This document shows, piece after piece, positions 1 to 7,717 of a DNA stretch of 64,000 nt (position 1 is its first letter; each line of letters starts with the position of its first letter). The notes under the pieces are model-generated. The model made no database searches and had not been told where the DNA came from. It saw only the letters and a program-made list of their open reading frames with translations. The translations under genes were made by a program, and so were the position numbers. Origin of the DNA: Palsa-504 sp963800415 (GTDB lineage: Bacteria > Actinomycetota > Actinomycetes > Streptosporangiales > Streptosporangiaceae); assembly GCA_963800415.1 (NCBI GenBank), contig CAWDBS010000077.1, forward strand, positions 5,025 to 69,024, written 5' to 3'.

Positions 1-4
1 CGGC

Positions 5-985
5 TCAGCCGGGCAGGTATGCCGCGACCTCAGCCGCCGCGGTATCCCCGTAGGCGGCGGCGAAGCGTTCGGCCAGCGGGACGGGCTTCACGCTGTACTC
101 CTGCGGGCCGGTGGCCTCCAGGGCGTGCACGGCCAGCAGGTTGCCGAGCTGGGCGGCGCGCTCCAGGGACAGGCCCCAGGCGACGGCGGCCAGGAAGCCG
201 GAGCGGAACGCGTCGCCCGAACCGGTGGGGTCCGCGGGCTTGGCGTCGGGCACGGCGGGCACGGTGACCATTGGCTCGCCCTGCTGCTCGATCCGGGCTC
301 CCGCCGGGCCGAGGGTAGTGATCCTGACCCCGACCCGGGCCAGCATCGCCGCGCTGCCCCAGCCGGACTTGCGCTCGATCAGCGCTTCCTCGTACTCGTT
401 GCCGAACAGGTAGTCCGCGCCGTCGACCAGCACGCGCACCTGCTCGTCATCGAGGATCCTGGCCAGCTGCTGGGACGGATCGGCGGCGAACCGAAGACCC
501 TCCTCGCGGCACTCCGCGGTGTGCGCCACCATGGCCCCGGGGTCGCCCGCCCCGATTAGCACCAGGTCGATGCCGCCGTGTTCGGTGGCCAGCGGCGCGA
601 TCTTGATGTCCGCGTCCTCGCTCATCGCGCCCGCGTAGAACGAGCCGATCTGGTTGCCGTCCACGTCGGTGGTGCAGACGAACCGAGCTGTGTGCCGCAG
701 TAGCGACTCCCGGACGCCCGCGGTGCTCACCCCGTGGTCCTCCAGCCAGCGCCGGTAATCCTCGAAGTCAGCCCCGACCGCGCCGATGAGCAGCGGCCGC
801 AGGCCGAGCACTCCCAGGCCGAAGGCGATGTTGGCCGCCACCCCGCCCCGGCGGATGGCCAGCTCATCGACGAGAAACGACAGCGAAACCTTGTCGAGCT
901 TGTCCGCGATGAGCTGGTCGGTGAACTTGCCGGGAAACGTCATCAAGTGGTCGGTCGCGATCGACCCCGTGACCGCGATGCGCAC
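5..985 (-). CDS. PfkB-family kinase, probably adenosine kinase
   Basis: A 326-residue ribokinase-like (PfkB) kinase. The glycine-rich signature GGVAANIA is at residues 47-54 and the C-terminal signature DPTGSGDAF at 252-260; D258 is the expected catalytic base. Such enzymes phosphorylate a sugar or nucleoside hydroxyl with ATP in the cytoplasm. It lies 22 bp downstream of erpA on the same strand. In mycobacteria the PfkB gene in this neighbourhood encodes adenosine kinase, so adenosine is the best guess for the substrate (inference). A sugar kinase is not excluded. The family is certain, the substrate is not. Confidence 0.88.
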   Translation of the reverse strand: MRIAVTGSIATDHLMTFPGKFTDQLIADKLDKVSLSFLVDELAIRRGGVAANIAFGLGVLGLRPLLIGAVGADFEDYRRWLEDHGVSTAGVRESLLRHTARFVCTTDVDGNQIGSFYAGAMSEDADIKIAPLATEHGGIDLVLIGAGDPGAMVAHTAECREEGLRFAADPSQQLARILDDEQVRVLVDGADYLFGNEYEEALIERKSGWGSAAMLARVGVRITTLGPAGARIEQQGEPMVTVPAVPDAKPADPTGSGDAFRSGFLAAVAWGLSLERAAQLGNLLAVHALEATGPQEYSVKPVPLAERFAAAYGDTAAAEVAAYLPG

Positions 986-1007
986 GGTAGCTAAGCCCGG
1001 CCGGGCG

Positions 1008-1373
1008 TCAGTGGAAGGAGTCGCCGCAGGCGCAGGAACCCGTCGCGTTCGGGTTGTCGATCGTGAAACCTTGCTTCTCGATCGTGTCGACGAAGTCGAT
1101 GGTCGCGCCCATCAGGTACGGCGCGCTCATCTTGTCGGTTACGACCCGGACGCCGCCGAAGTCGCTGACGATGTCACCGTCAATGTCGCGCTCGTCGAAG
1201 TAGAGCTGGTACTTCAGGCCGGAGCAGCCGCCCGGCTGTACCGCGATACGAAGCTTGAGGTCGTTGCGTCCCTCTTGCGCGAGCAGAGTGCTCACCTTCG
1301 TGGCCGCGCCGTCGGTCAGGACAATTCCCTGGGTGGCCTCTTGCCCCTGCGTGGCCTCTTGCTGAACAGTCAC
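1008..1373 (-). CDS. erpA: Iron-sulfur cluster insertion protein ErpA (HesB/IscA family)
   Basis: A 121-residue A-type Fe-S carrier. The three conserved cysteines are all present: C50 in GGCSGLKY, and C114 and C116 in the C-terminal SCACGDSF. The family receives a 4Fe-4S or 2Fe-2S cluster from the scaffold and passes it to apo-proteins. The start is GTG at 1373, preceded by GGGAG five bases upstream. A short Gln/Glu/Thr-rich N-terminal tail (about 16 residues, two copies of QEATQG) precedes the domain. It is probably co-transcribed with the PfkB kinase that follows. Confidence 0.93.
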   Translation of the reverse strand: MTVQQEATQGQEATQGIVLTDGAATKVSTLLAQEGRNDLKLRIAVQPGGCSGLKYQLYFDERDIDGDIVSDFGGVRVVTDKMSAPYLMGATIDFVDTIEKQGFTIDNPNATGSCACGDSFH

Positions 1374-1527
1374 CTTGGCTCCCGCCTTAGCTTGGGTGCC
1401 GCATGCGCGGCGTTGGGCTCATCTGCCGCATGCGCGCGGCGTGGGTTTGCTCCCACGTGCAATCCCAACGATATGCGGTGCGGTCGCATTCCAGCCACCC
1501 GCCCCGTCCCTGGAATCGCGGGATAGA

Positions 1528-2109
1528 TCACAGGCCCGGGGCACCCCAGACCGGGAACCAGCGGGCCAGATCTGGCTCGAACTTCAGGTCGCTGCCGATC
1601 ACGCCCTTGACCTGCAGCTCGAGCGAGTTGTCCCGGCGCTCGCCGGACAGCGGGGCGAACGGGTAGAACGTACCTCGCTTGTACAGGTAGATGAGGGCCA
1701 GGCGGCGCTCCTGGTCGTCCCTGAAGGCGACCAGGGTGCACAGCAGCTGCGGGCCGAAGCCGTTGTCCACCAGCGAGGAGTTGACCGCGTGCAGGTCGGT
1801 CACCAGCGCCTCGAGCTCGTCCGACATGTGCGAGCTGACCAGCCAGGTGAAGTTGTAGGAGTCAGTGGTCACCTCGACGGGCAGGCCGCCCTCCTTGCCC
1901 GCGCTCACGTTGAGCAGGTCCTGTACGTCCTTCTGCACGTCGGCGAAGGACCGGCCCTCAACCGGGCGGAAGCAGACGGAGCCGGATCCGGTGGGCTTGA
2001 ATCCGGCTCCCGCGTCCAGCGTGACCGCCGCCGACGGCAGCGCGAACAGGTCGTCCAGCTTCGGCTGGACCGGCTTGGTGCGGCCCAGCAGCGTGTCGAG
2101 GAAGCCCAC
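1528..2109 (-). CDS. pspAB: PspA-associated protein PspAB
   Basis: About 193 residues from a GTG at 2109, starting V-G-F-L-D-T-L-L-G-R. An in-frame upstream extension to 2220 reads like out-of-frame htpX sequence and is rejected. The protein matches what I recall of the actinobacterial PspAB family, of unknown biochemistry, encoded with PspA and HtpX. No membrane segment is evident. It begins 7 bp after the htpX stop on the same strand, so it is the last gene of the pspA-pspAA-htpX-pspAB block and probably works with it in envelope stress. Identification rests on family pattern plus context. Confidence 0.8.
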   Translation of the reverse strand: MGFLDTLLGRTKPVQPKLDDLFALPSAAVTLDAGAGFKPTGSGSVCFRPVEGRSFADVQKDVQDLLNVSAGKEGGLPVEVTTDSYNFTWLVSSHMSDELEALVTDLHAVNSSLVDNGFGPQLLCTLVAFRDDQERRLALIYLYKRGTFYPFAPLSGERRDNSLELQVKGVIGSDLKFEPDLARWFPVWGAPGL

Positions 2110-2116
2110 GAGCCCG

Positions 2117-3073
2117 CTACCCGGCGGTCCGGCCGAGCTGCTGCTGCACCTTGTCGAGTTCGGCCAGCCGGCGCTCGAGGCTCGGGTGGGTAGAGAAGAC
2201 GTTGGCCAGGCCGCTGCCACCGCTCAGGTGCATCGCCGGCGCGAAGAAGAACGCGTTCAGCGGCTGCGCGGTGCGCAGGTCCTTGGTCGGGATCCTGCCG
2301 ATATCGCCGGTGACCTTGATCAGCGCGGCCTTCAGCGAGCTCGGCTTGCCGGTGAGCAGCGCGCCGCTGCGGTCCGCGGACAGCTCACGGTACCGGGACA
2401 GCAGCCGGATCAGCAGGAAGCTGATCGCGTAGACGACCGCGCTGACGACCATGAGGATGAACATGATGGGCAGGGCGTTCTGGTCGTTGCTGCGGCGTCC
2501 GCCGCCGAACAGCTCGCTGTAGAAGGCCATCCTGACCAGCAGCGCGGCGATGATGGCCAGGAACGACGCGATCGTCATCACCTGGACGTCCTTGTGCGCC
2601 ACGTGCGACATCTCGTGCGCGAGGACGCCCTCGAGCTCGTCGTTGTCCAGCCTGTTCATCAGCCCCTTGGTCGCGCAGACCACCGCGTGGTCGGCGTTGC
2701 GGCCGGTCGCGAAGGCGTTCGGCATGTCGGTGTCGGCGATCGCGACCCGCGGCTTGGGCATGTCGGCCAGCGCGCACAGCCGGTCCACGATGGCGTGCAG
2801 ACGGGCCGCGTCCTGCGAGTCTTGCGGGCTGACCTCATGCGCTCCCGCGGTGGCCAGCGCGATCTTGTCCGAGTAGAACAGCGATCCGATGGCGAAGCCG
2901 CCACCGAGGACAACCGCGAACAGCACGATCGCGGAACTGGACGCGCCGTACGCCGTCCCGATGCCGATGATCGCGGCGACGAACGCGACAAACACCAGCC
3001 CGAGCAGGAACATGGTCGCGGTCATCCGCACCGTGAGCCCCCGGTCGGGCGCATACCTGGTACGCGCCGCCAT
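2117..3073 (-). CDS. htpX: HtpX-type membrane zinc metalloprotease (M48)
   Basis: About 318 residues. Zinc motif HEMSH is at residues 153-157 from the chosen start, and a downstream RELSAD segment supplies the third ligand, a glutamate. There are two N-terminal membrane helices and a second hydrophobic pair after the zinc site, the usual HtpX topology. The ATG at 3073 is preferred over the longer frame to 3127, because GGAGGTG lies five bases before it. The family degrades damaged membrane proteins. It sits between pspAA and pspAB, pointing to a joint role in membrane stress. Confidence 0.93.
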   Translation of the reverse strand: MAARTRYAPDRGLTVRMTATMFLLGLVFVAFVAAIIGIGTAYGASSSAIVLFAVVLGGGFAIGSLFYSDKIALATAGAHEVSPQDSQDAARLHAIVDRLCALADMPKPRVAIADTDMPNAFATGRNADHAVVCATKGLMNRLDNDELEGVLAHEMSHVAHKDVQVMTIASFLAIIAALLVRMAFYSELFGGGRRSNDQNALPIMFILMVVSAVVYAISFLLIRLLSRYRELSADRSGALLTGKPSSLKAALIKVTGDIGRIPTKDLRTAQPLNAFFFAPAMHLSGGSGLANVFSTHPSLERRLAELDKVQQQLGRTAG

Positions 3074-3211
3074 GACGACACCTCCGTTCGGCCCCGGGCC
3101 GGTTGTGCCGCCGGAGCCAGCAGTCATTAACTAGCTCAAATCTACCCGTACAACGCTGAGCGCCAGCCGAACGTTACCCGTGCGGTACGCTCTGGGCTTA
3201 GCCCGGGGACC

Positions 3212-3490
3212 TCAGCCCGGGATGAGTCCTTCGTCCGTGAGCAGCTTGCGGACCTCGTCCATGCTCGAATCCTGGTGAGGAAGGATCAGGTCCGACGGTT
3301 CAAGAGTATCCGGGGGCAGTGGTGAACCGAGTGCGCGAACCTGAGCCAGCATGCCGTGCAGCGCGGCCGTGAAGGCGGCCTCGTCGTTGTGGTTGACGGC
3401 CGTCTCAAGTTCGGTGTCAAGCTGGTTCAGCTTGGCGGTGGCCGTGTCGTCGACCCTGAACTGGCCCTCGCCCAGGATCCTGACGATCAC
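3212..3490 (-). CDS. pspAA: PspA-associated protein PspAA
   Basis: A 92-residue soluble protein starting MIVRILGEGQFRV, typical of PspAA. Its GTG start (3490-3488) overlaps the pspA stop TGA (3489-3487) as GTGA, so the two are translationally coupled. PspAA proteins accompany PspA/IM30 proteins in actinobacteria and archaea; their exact role is not established. The C-terminal half is acidic and ends LLTDEGLIPG. Family call is from sequence feel plus the tight pspA linkage. Confidence 0.85.
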   Translation of the reverse strand: MIVRILGEGQFRVDDTATAKLNQLDTELETAVNHNDEAAFTAALHGMLAQVRALGSPLPPDTLEPSDLILPHQDSSMDEVRKLLTDEGLIPG

Positions 3491-4404
3491 GACCCCTCAC
3501 CGTCCCGCGGCTCGGCGGCGGGCAGGTCGGAGGCCGGGATCGCGGCCGGCTGAGCCTGACCCGGCTGAGCCTGACCCGGCTGAGCCTGACCCGGCTGAGC
3601 CTGGTCCTGCGGGGGCGCCGGCGGGGCATACGGGGCGTTCTGCGCCTGCCCCTGGGTGGCCTGGCTGTTGCCGTTGGCGCCGCCCTCGAGCTGCTTGGGC
3701 GCGCCGGCCGTGATCTCGCCCTTGAGCCTGCTGAGCTCGCGCTCGACGTCGCTGCTCGCGGCCATCATGTCGAGCTCGCTCTGGATGTCGTCGCGGCGGC
3801 CGCCGACGGCGTCGTCGAGCGCACCCGAGGCCATCAGCTCGTCGATCGCGCCCGCGCGGGCCTGCATCTGGGCGGTCTTGTCCTCGGCCCGCTGGATCGC
3901 CATGCCGACGTCGCCCATCTCTTCCGAGATGCCGGTGAACGCCTCGTTGATCCTGGTCTGGGCCTCGGCCGCGGTGTAAGTGGCCTTGATGGTCTCCTTC
4001 CTGGTGCGGAAGGCGTCCACCTTGGACTGCAGCCGCTGGGAGGCGACCGTCAGCTTTTCCTCCTCGGCCTGCAGCTGGGCATACTGCGCCTGCAGATCGT
4101 TCAGCTGGGTCTGTGCCGACGACTTGCGCTCGAGCGCGGCCCGGGCGAGGTCCTCACGGCCCATCCCGAGCGCCTTGCGCGCCTGGTCCTCAAGCTTGTT
4201 CGAGGACTGCTGTAGCTGGTTCATCTGCAGCTCGACGCGCTTGCGCGACGTGGCGACATCCGCGACCCCACGGCGGACCTTCGTCAGCAACTCGAGCTGC
4301 CGCTGGTAGGAATAGTCCAGGGTCTCACGAGGGTCTTCCATTTTGTCCAGGGCCCTGTTGGCCTTGGCCTTGAAGACAAGTGAGACTCGCTTCATCACGC
4401 CCAT
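3487..4404 (-). CDS. pspA: Phage shock protein A (PspA/IM30/Vipp1 family)
   Basis: About 305 residues from the ATG at 4404 (MGVMKRVSLVFKAKAN). The body is the long helical coiled coil expected of PspA, with DPRETLDYSYQRQ near the N-terminus. The last part is a low-complexity Gln/Pro/Ala tail with QPGQA repeats encoded by a 15-bp tandem repeat. An in-frame extension to 4521 (MRLVARARPP...) has weak coding character and no ribosome site. PspA assembles on the inner face of the stressed membrane. It heads the operon pspA-pspAA-htpX-pspAB. Confidence 0.9.
   Translation of the reverse strand: MGVMKRVSLVFKAKANRALDKMEDPRETLDYSYQRQLELLTKVRRGVADVATSRKRVELQMNQLQQSSNKLEDQARKALGMGREDLARAALERKSSAQTQLNDLQAQYAQLQAEEEKLTVASQRLQSKVDAFRTRKETIKATYTAAEAQTRINEAFTGISEEMGDVGMAIQRAEDKTAQMQARAGAIDELMASGALDDAVGGRRDDIQSELDMMAASSDVERELSRLKGEITAGAPKQLEGGANGNSQATQGQAQNAPYAPPAPPQDQAQPGQAQPGQAQPGQAQPAAIPASDLPAAEPRDGEGS
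3546..3605. repeat. 15-bp tandem repeat in the pspA tail, four units
   Basis: Four units of CCGGCTGAGCCTGAC in direct array; the last has two changes at its end. On the minus strand it encodes repeated GQAQP in the PspA C-terminal tail. The period is a multiple of three, so copy-number change would not shift the frame. Confidence 0.95.
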
Positions 4405-4606
4405 ACGCGCGGCCGTCCCCTTCATTAACTTCTTCGCCGCCACCATGCCGCGCGACCGGGCCGAAACTAAAAGGCCTGGCACCCGGCTAGACGGCGGACG
4501 AGCCCGTGCGACTAGTCGCATTCCACCCTACGCGGTCACCCGCATTGCGAGCTACCACGTCCACCCACCGGCGCGGGGTGGTGCGGGCCCCCCTTGCCCC
4601 CGCTCC

Positions 4607-4700
4607 CGGGAAGACTGTGCTCCCCCGGCCCCCCCGGCCCCCCGAAAAGACTGTGCTCCCCGGGGGGCCGACCCCCCGGCCCCCCGAAAAGACTAAGCTG
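4607..4700. repeat. Short repeats in the pspA / DUF3043 divergent promoter
   Basis: The element AAGACTGTGCTCCCC occurs at 4611 and 4647, and a third partial copy (AAGACTAAGCT) at 4689, separated by runs of C and G. The segment lies between the divergent pspA and DUF3043 genes. The last copy contains TAAGCT, which would serve as a -10 box for a leaderless DUF3043 transcript (inference). Confidence 0.6.
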
Positions 4701-4705
4701 AGCGC

Positions 4706-5329
4706 GTGTTCCGACGCCGTAGCGCCGGGGCGACGGACGGCACGTCCCAGGATTCCCCGGGCGCGCAGAGCCCGGACGGCCCGGCCGACACCAAACCCCG
4801 CTCCCCCGCCGAGGCGGCCAAGGGGCGGCCTACACCCAAGCGCAGCCAAGCCGAGGCCAAGCGCCGCCAGCCGATTACCGGCTCGCGCACGCCGGCCGGG
4901 CCGCGGACCAAGGAAGACAAGGCCAAGGCCCGCACCACCCGGACTACCAAGTACGAGGCGATGAAGCGCGGCGAGGCGTGGGCGCTGAACCCGCGCGACC
5001 GCGGCCCGGCCCGCGCCCTGGCCCGCGACTTCGTGGACTCCAAGCGCCGGATCAGCGAGTACTACATGTACGTGCTGGTGATCCTGCTCGCCGCGGTGTT
5101 CCTGAGGAGCAAGCCGGCGCAGGCGATCATCTCGCCGCTGGTCCTGGTGCTGATCGTGGTCATCGTGGCGGATGCGCTGCTGATCCGGCGCAGCCTGGTC
5201 AGGCTGGTCGCCGAAAGGCTGCCCGGCGAGTCCACCCGGGGCCTGACCACCTATGCGGTGATGCGGGCGCTGCAGATCCGCAGGTTCCGGATGCCGGCCC
5301 CCCGGGTCGTGCCCGGCGCCAAGATCTGA
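4706..5329 (+). CDS. DUF3043 membrane protein
   Basis: 207 residues. Residues 1-105 are hydrophilic and rich in Arg, Lys, Pro and Ala. Two close membrane helices follow (YYMYVLVILLAAVFL and ISPLVLVLIVVIVADALLI), then a basic C-terminal tail. This is the DUF3043 layout, an actinobacterial family of unknown function. Start is GTG at 4706 with no Shine-Dalgarno; a TAAGCT hexamer seven bases upstream suggests a leaderless message. Divergent from pspA. Confidence 0.85.
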   Translation: MFRRRSAGATDGTSQDSPGAQSPDGPADTKPRSPAEAAKGRPTPKRSQAEAKRRQPITGSRTPAGPRTKEDKAKARTTRTTKYEAMKRGEAWALNPRDRGPARALARDFVDSKRRISEYYMYVLVILLAAVFLRSKPAQAIISPLVLVLIVVIVADALLIRRSLVRLVAERLPGESTRGLTTYAVMRALQIRRFRMPAPRVVPGAKI

Positions 5330-5421
5330 CCGTCCCGTTGGCGACACTTCGCGGTTCTTACCGGTGAGAAGGTTGTGACCGGCGGGAAAGCCTGAATCGC
5401 GGCACCTCTAGAGTTGGGGTC

Positions 5422-6420
5422 ATGGAATACCGACACCTTGGCAAGAGCGGTCTGATGATCAGCGAGATTGCCTACGGGAACTGGATCACCCACGGTGACC
5501 AGGTTGAGGAGCAGGCGGCCGTCGAATGCGTCCGGGCCGCGCTGGACGAGGGCATCACCACGTTCGACACCGCTGACGCCTACGCCGGCGGCCGTGCGGA
5601 AAAGGTGCTCGGCCGGGCGCTGCACGGGGTGCGGCGCGAATCGCTCGAGATCTTCACCAAGGTGTACTGGCCGACCGGCGATACGCCGAACGACCGCGGC
5701 CTGTCGCGCAAGCACGTCACCGAGTCCCTTGATGCCTCGCTGCGCCGGCTGCGGACCGACTACGTGGACCTTTACCAGGCGCACAGGTACGACCACGAGA
5801 CCCCGATCGAAGAGACCATGCGCGCCTTCGACGACCTCGTCCGCGCGGGCAAGGTCCTGTACATCGGCGTGTCCGAGTGGCGCGCGGAGGAGATCGCGGC
5901 TGCGCTCCGGGTGGCCGGCGAGCTCGGCCTGGACCGTATCGTGTCGAACCAGCCGCAGTACAACATGCTGTGGCGGGTCATCGAGCCCGAGGTCGTGCCG
6001 CTGTGCGAGAAGGAAGGCATCGGCCAGCTCGTCTTCTCGCCGATCGCGCAGGGCGTGCTGACCGGCAAGTACGAGCCGGGCACGCCGCCGCCGGCCGAAT
6101 CCCGGGCCACCGACCCGACCGGTTCGGGCTTCATCAAGCGGTGGCTAGGGGACGACACGCTCACCGCGGTGCAGCGGCTCCGGCCGCTGGCCGCCGACGC
6201 CGGGCTGTCGGTGGCGCAGTTGGCGGTGGCGTGGACGCTGCAGAACCAGAACGTGTCCGCGGCCATCATCGGCGCCACCCGGCCCGACCAGGTGCGGGAA
6301 AACGTCAAGGCGGCGGGGGTTCGGCTGGACGCTGGGCTGATGAGCCGGATCGACGAGGCGCTCGGCGACGTCGTCATCCGCGACCCGGCCCGGACCGCCA
6401 GCCCCAAGTCGCGCCCCTAG
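5422..6420 (+). CDS. Aldo/keto reductase (Kv-beta-like)
   Basis: 332 residues, an NADPH-dependent (beta/alpha)8 reductase. The catalytic tetrad is visible: Asp in FDTAD, Tyr in DAYAGGRAE, Lys in IFTKVYW and His in YQAHRYD. The opening MEYRHLGKSGLMIS and the segment IGVSEWRAEEI are typical of the voltage-gated-channel beta subunit branch. The substrate cannot be read from sequence. It stands alone, with 93 bp to the DUF3043 gene upstream. A second AKR of another branch lies at 59.9 kb. Confidence 0.93.
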   Translation: MEYRHLGKSGLMISEIAYGNWITHGDQVEEQAAVECVRAALDEGITTFDTADAYAGGRAEKVLGRALHGVRRESLEIFTKVYWPTGDTPNDRGLSRKHVTESLDASLRRLRTDYVDLYQAHRYDHETPIEETMRAFDDLVRAGKVLYIGVSEWRAEEIAAALRVAGELGLDRIVSNQPQYNMLWRVIEPEVVPLCEKEGIGQLVFSPIAQGVLTGKYEPGTPPPAESRATDPTGSGFIKRWLGDDTLTAVQRLRPLAADAGLSVAQLAVAWTLQNQNVSAAIIGATRPDQVRENVKAAGVRLDAGLMSRIDEALGDVVIRDPARTASPKSRP

Positions 6421-6440
6421 CCCGGCTCAGTCCCGCGTGC

Positions 6441-6650
6441 TCAGTCCCCAGGGTGAAGGCTCATCGGGCCGTATTCGGTCCGGGTGTCGTCCAGGAGCGA
6501 TACCTGGTCCACCCCGGCCGCGAGCAGGGCGCGCCAGTTCTCCCCGAGCCAGCTCTCCGCGTCGCCCTGGCTGGCGAAGATCGCCTCCTGTAGCTCATCG
6601 GTGGTGATAGTGGTGCCGTCCGCCTTCTCATAGCGCCAGGTCCAGGGCAT
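6441..6650 (-). CDS. Small conserved actinobacterial protein, function unknown
   Basis: 69 residues starting MPWTWRYEKADGTTI. GGAAGG lies ten bases upstream of the ATG at 6650; the longer reading to 6749 is not supported. It contains GDAESWLGENWRALLAAG and ends YGPMSLHPGD. I recall very similar short proteins in many streptomycetes, all uncharacterised. It is acidic with no membrane segment or cysteine. Convergent with the aldo/keto reductase (20-bp gap). Confidence 0.75.
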   Translation of the reverse strand: MPWTWRYEKADGTTITTDELQEAIFASQGDAESWLGENWRALLAAGVDQVSLLDDTRTEYGPMSLHPGD

Positions 6651-6815
6651 CGGTGGGTGGCCTTCCGCTGTCGAGACAAGCACTGTGGGTGTGCTGACTG
6701 AGGGTAGCTCAGGGCCGCGGCCGGGTCGCCGCCAGGGCCGCTGCTGCACCCGAGGACGAGGCCTCAGTAGCGAAGTGAGCGCTGACAGCGCCGATTAGGC
6801 ACAGAACAAGGCCGA

Positions 6816-7232
6816 TTAGGCACAGAACAAGATGGCCCAGACAGCCTTGCCCCGGCCGGTGACCGGGCTCCAGCCCCAGACATCGCTCAGCGCGTCCACC
6901 ATCTGCAGGCCACGACCGGCCTCTTCGTTGCGGTCCGGCATCCGGAGCACCGGGGCGCGGTCGGACGGGTCGAGCACGGCGCACATGACCTCACCGGTCC
7001 GGCGCAGCAGGCGCAGGCCGAGCGGCTGACCGGCCTCCGCAGCCCGCGCGGCGTGCGACACCGCGTTTGCCACGAACTCGCCCACGATGGCTTCGGCGTC
7101 ATCGGCGAGCGAGGCCAGGCCCCACTCCCTCAGCGTGCTCCGGGTGAACTTCCTCGCGGTCCGGCCGGACTGGGCTCCGGTGCTGAGCGGACACGCGGCC
7201 ACCGCGGGTGAATCCCACCAATCGGAAGGCAT
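6816..7232 (-). CDS. ATP-binding protein, RsbW/SpoIIAB-like anti-sigma-type kinase
   Basis: About 138 residues from the ATG at 7232 (MPSDWWDSPAV). GHKL ATPase boxes are present: the N box in EFVANAVSHA and a G box in GRGLQMVDAL. This is the short HATPase fold of serine-protein kinases and anti-sigma factors, found in many copies in streptomycete-like genomes. Its partner cannot be told; no sigma factor or anti-anti-sigma gene is nearby. The frame stays open to 7349, but codons there lose the G/C third-position bias, so the shorter start is chosen. Confidence 0.85.
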   Translation of the reverse strand: MPSDWWDSPAVAACPLSTGAQSGRTARKFTRSTLREWGLASLADDAEAIVGEFVANAVSHAARAAEAGQPLGLRLLRRTGEVMCAVLDPSDRAPVLRMPDRNEEAGRGLQMVDALSDVWGWSPVTGRGKAVWAILFCA

Positions 7233-7717
7233 CCTGACCACGCGCGGGCGACCCGGCGTGCACTGCAGCCTGGCGGTCAAGTCAAGCGGCCGGCGAACGG
7301 CAGGATCGACCTTCGTTCGTGTCGGCAACCCTACTTGGCTCAAGCCCATCGCGACCCCGCGAAGCCTAGAGCGGCAATCCCAGATGATTGACGCACATCA
7401 CATCCTGCCCGAGGTTGCGCCTTTCATGCAAGACCAGATGCACGTTCATTTGCTACGTGCACTTTAGGTGATCCCAGGTCACAGAGTTTCATAAGCTTTT
7501 CAAGTAAACCTTTGACGGTCCGGATGGGGCTCAGGTCCAGGGCTCACTGCGGCCGCCGAAGTGGCGACGCAGGGTAGTACCGAACGACCGGCAGCGGCTG
7601 CGGACCTCATTGCCATCGAGCCCCGCTGGCCCGCTGCCACCTGCTAGTCCTGCCCCGGCCCCGCGGCCGGGCGGGCCACGTTATCGTGAGTCGTCACCGT
7701 GACCTGGGGAGCCGCTG
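7233..7717. other. Intergenic region with an inverted repeat
   Basis: Non-coding by codon bias and clearly less GC-rich than its surroundings between 7370 and 7520. It holds the inverted repeat TGCACGT (7439-7445) / ACGTGCA (7455-7461), spaced nine bases. It faces the ATPase gene on one side and xylB on the other. No RNA gene recognised. Confidence 0.5.
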
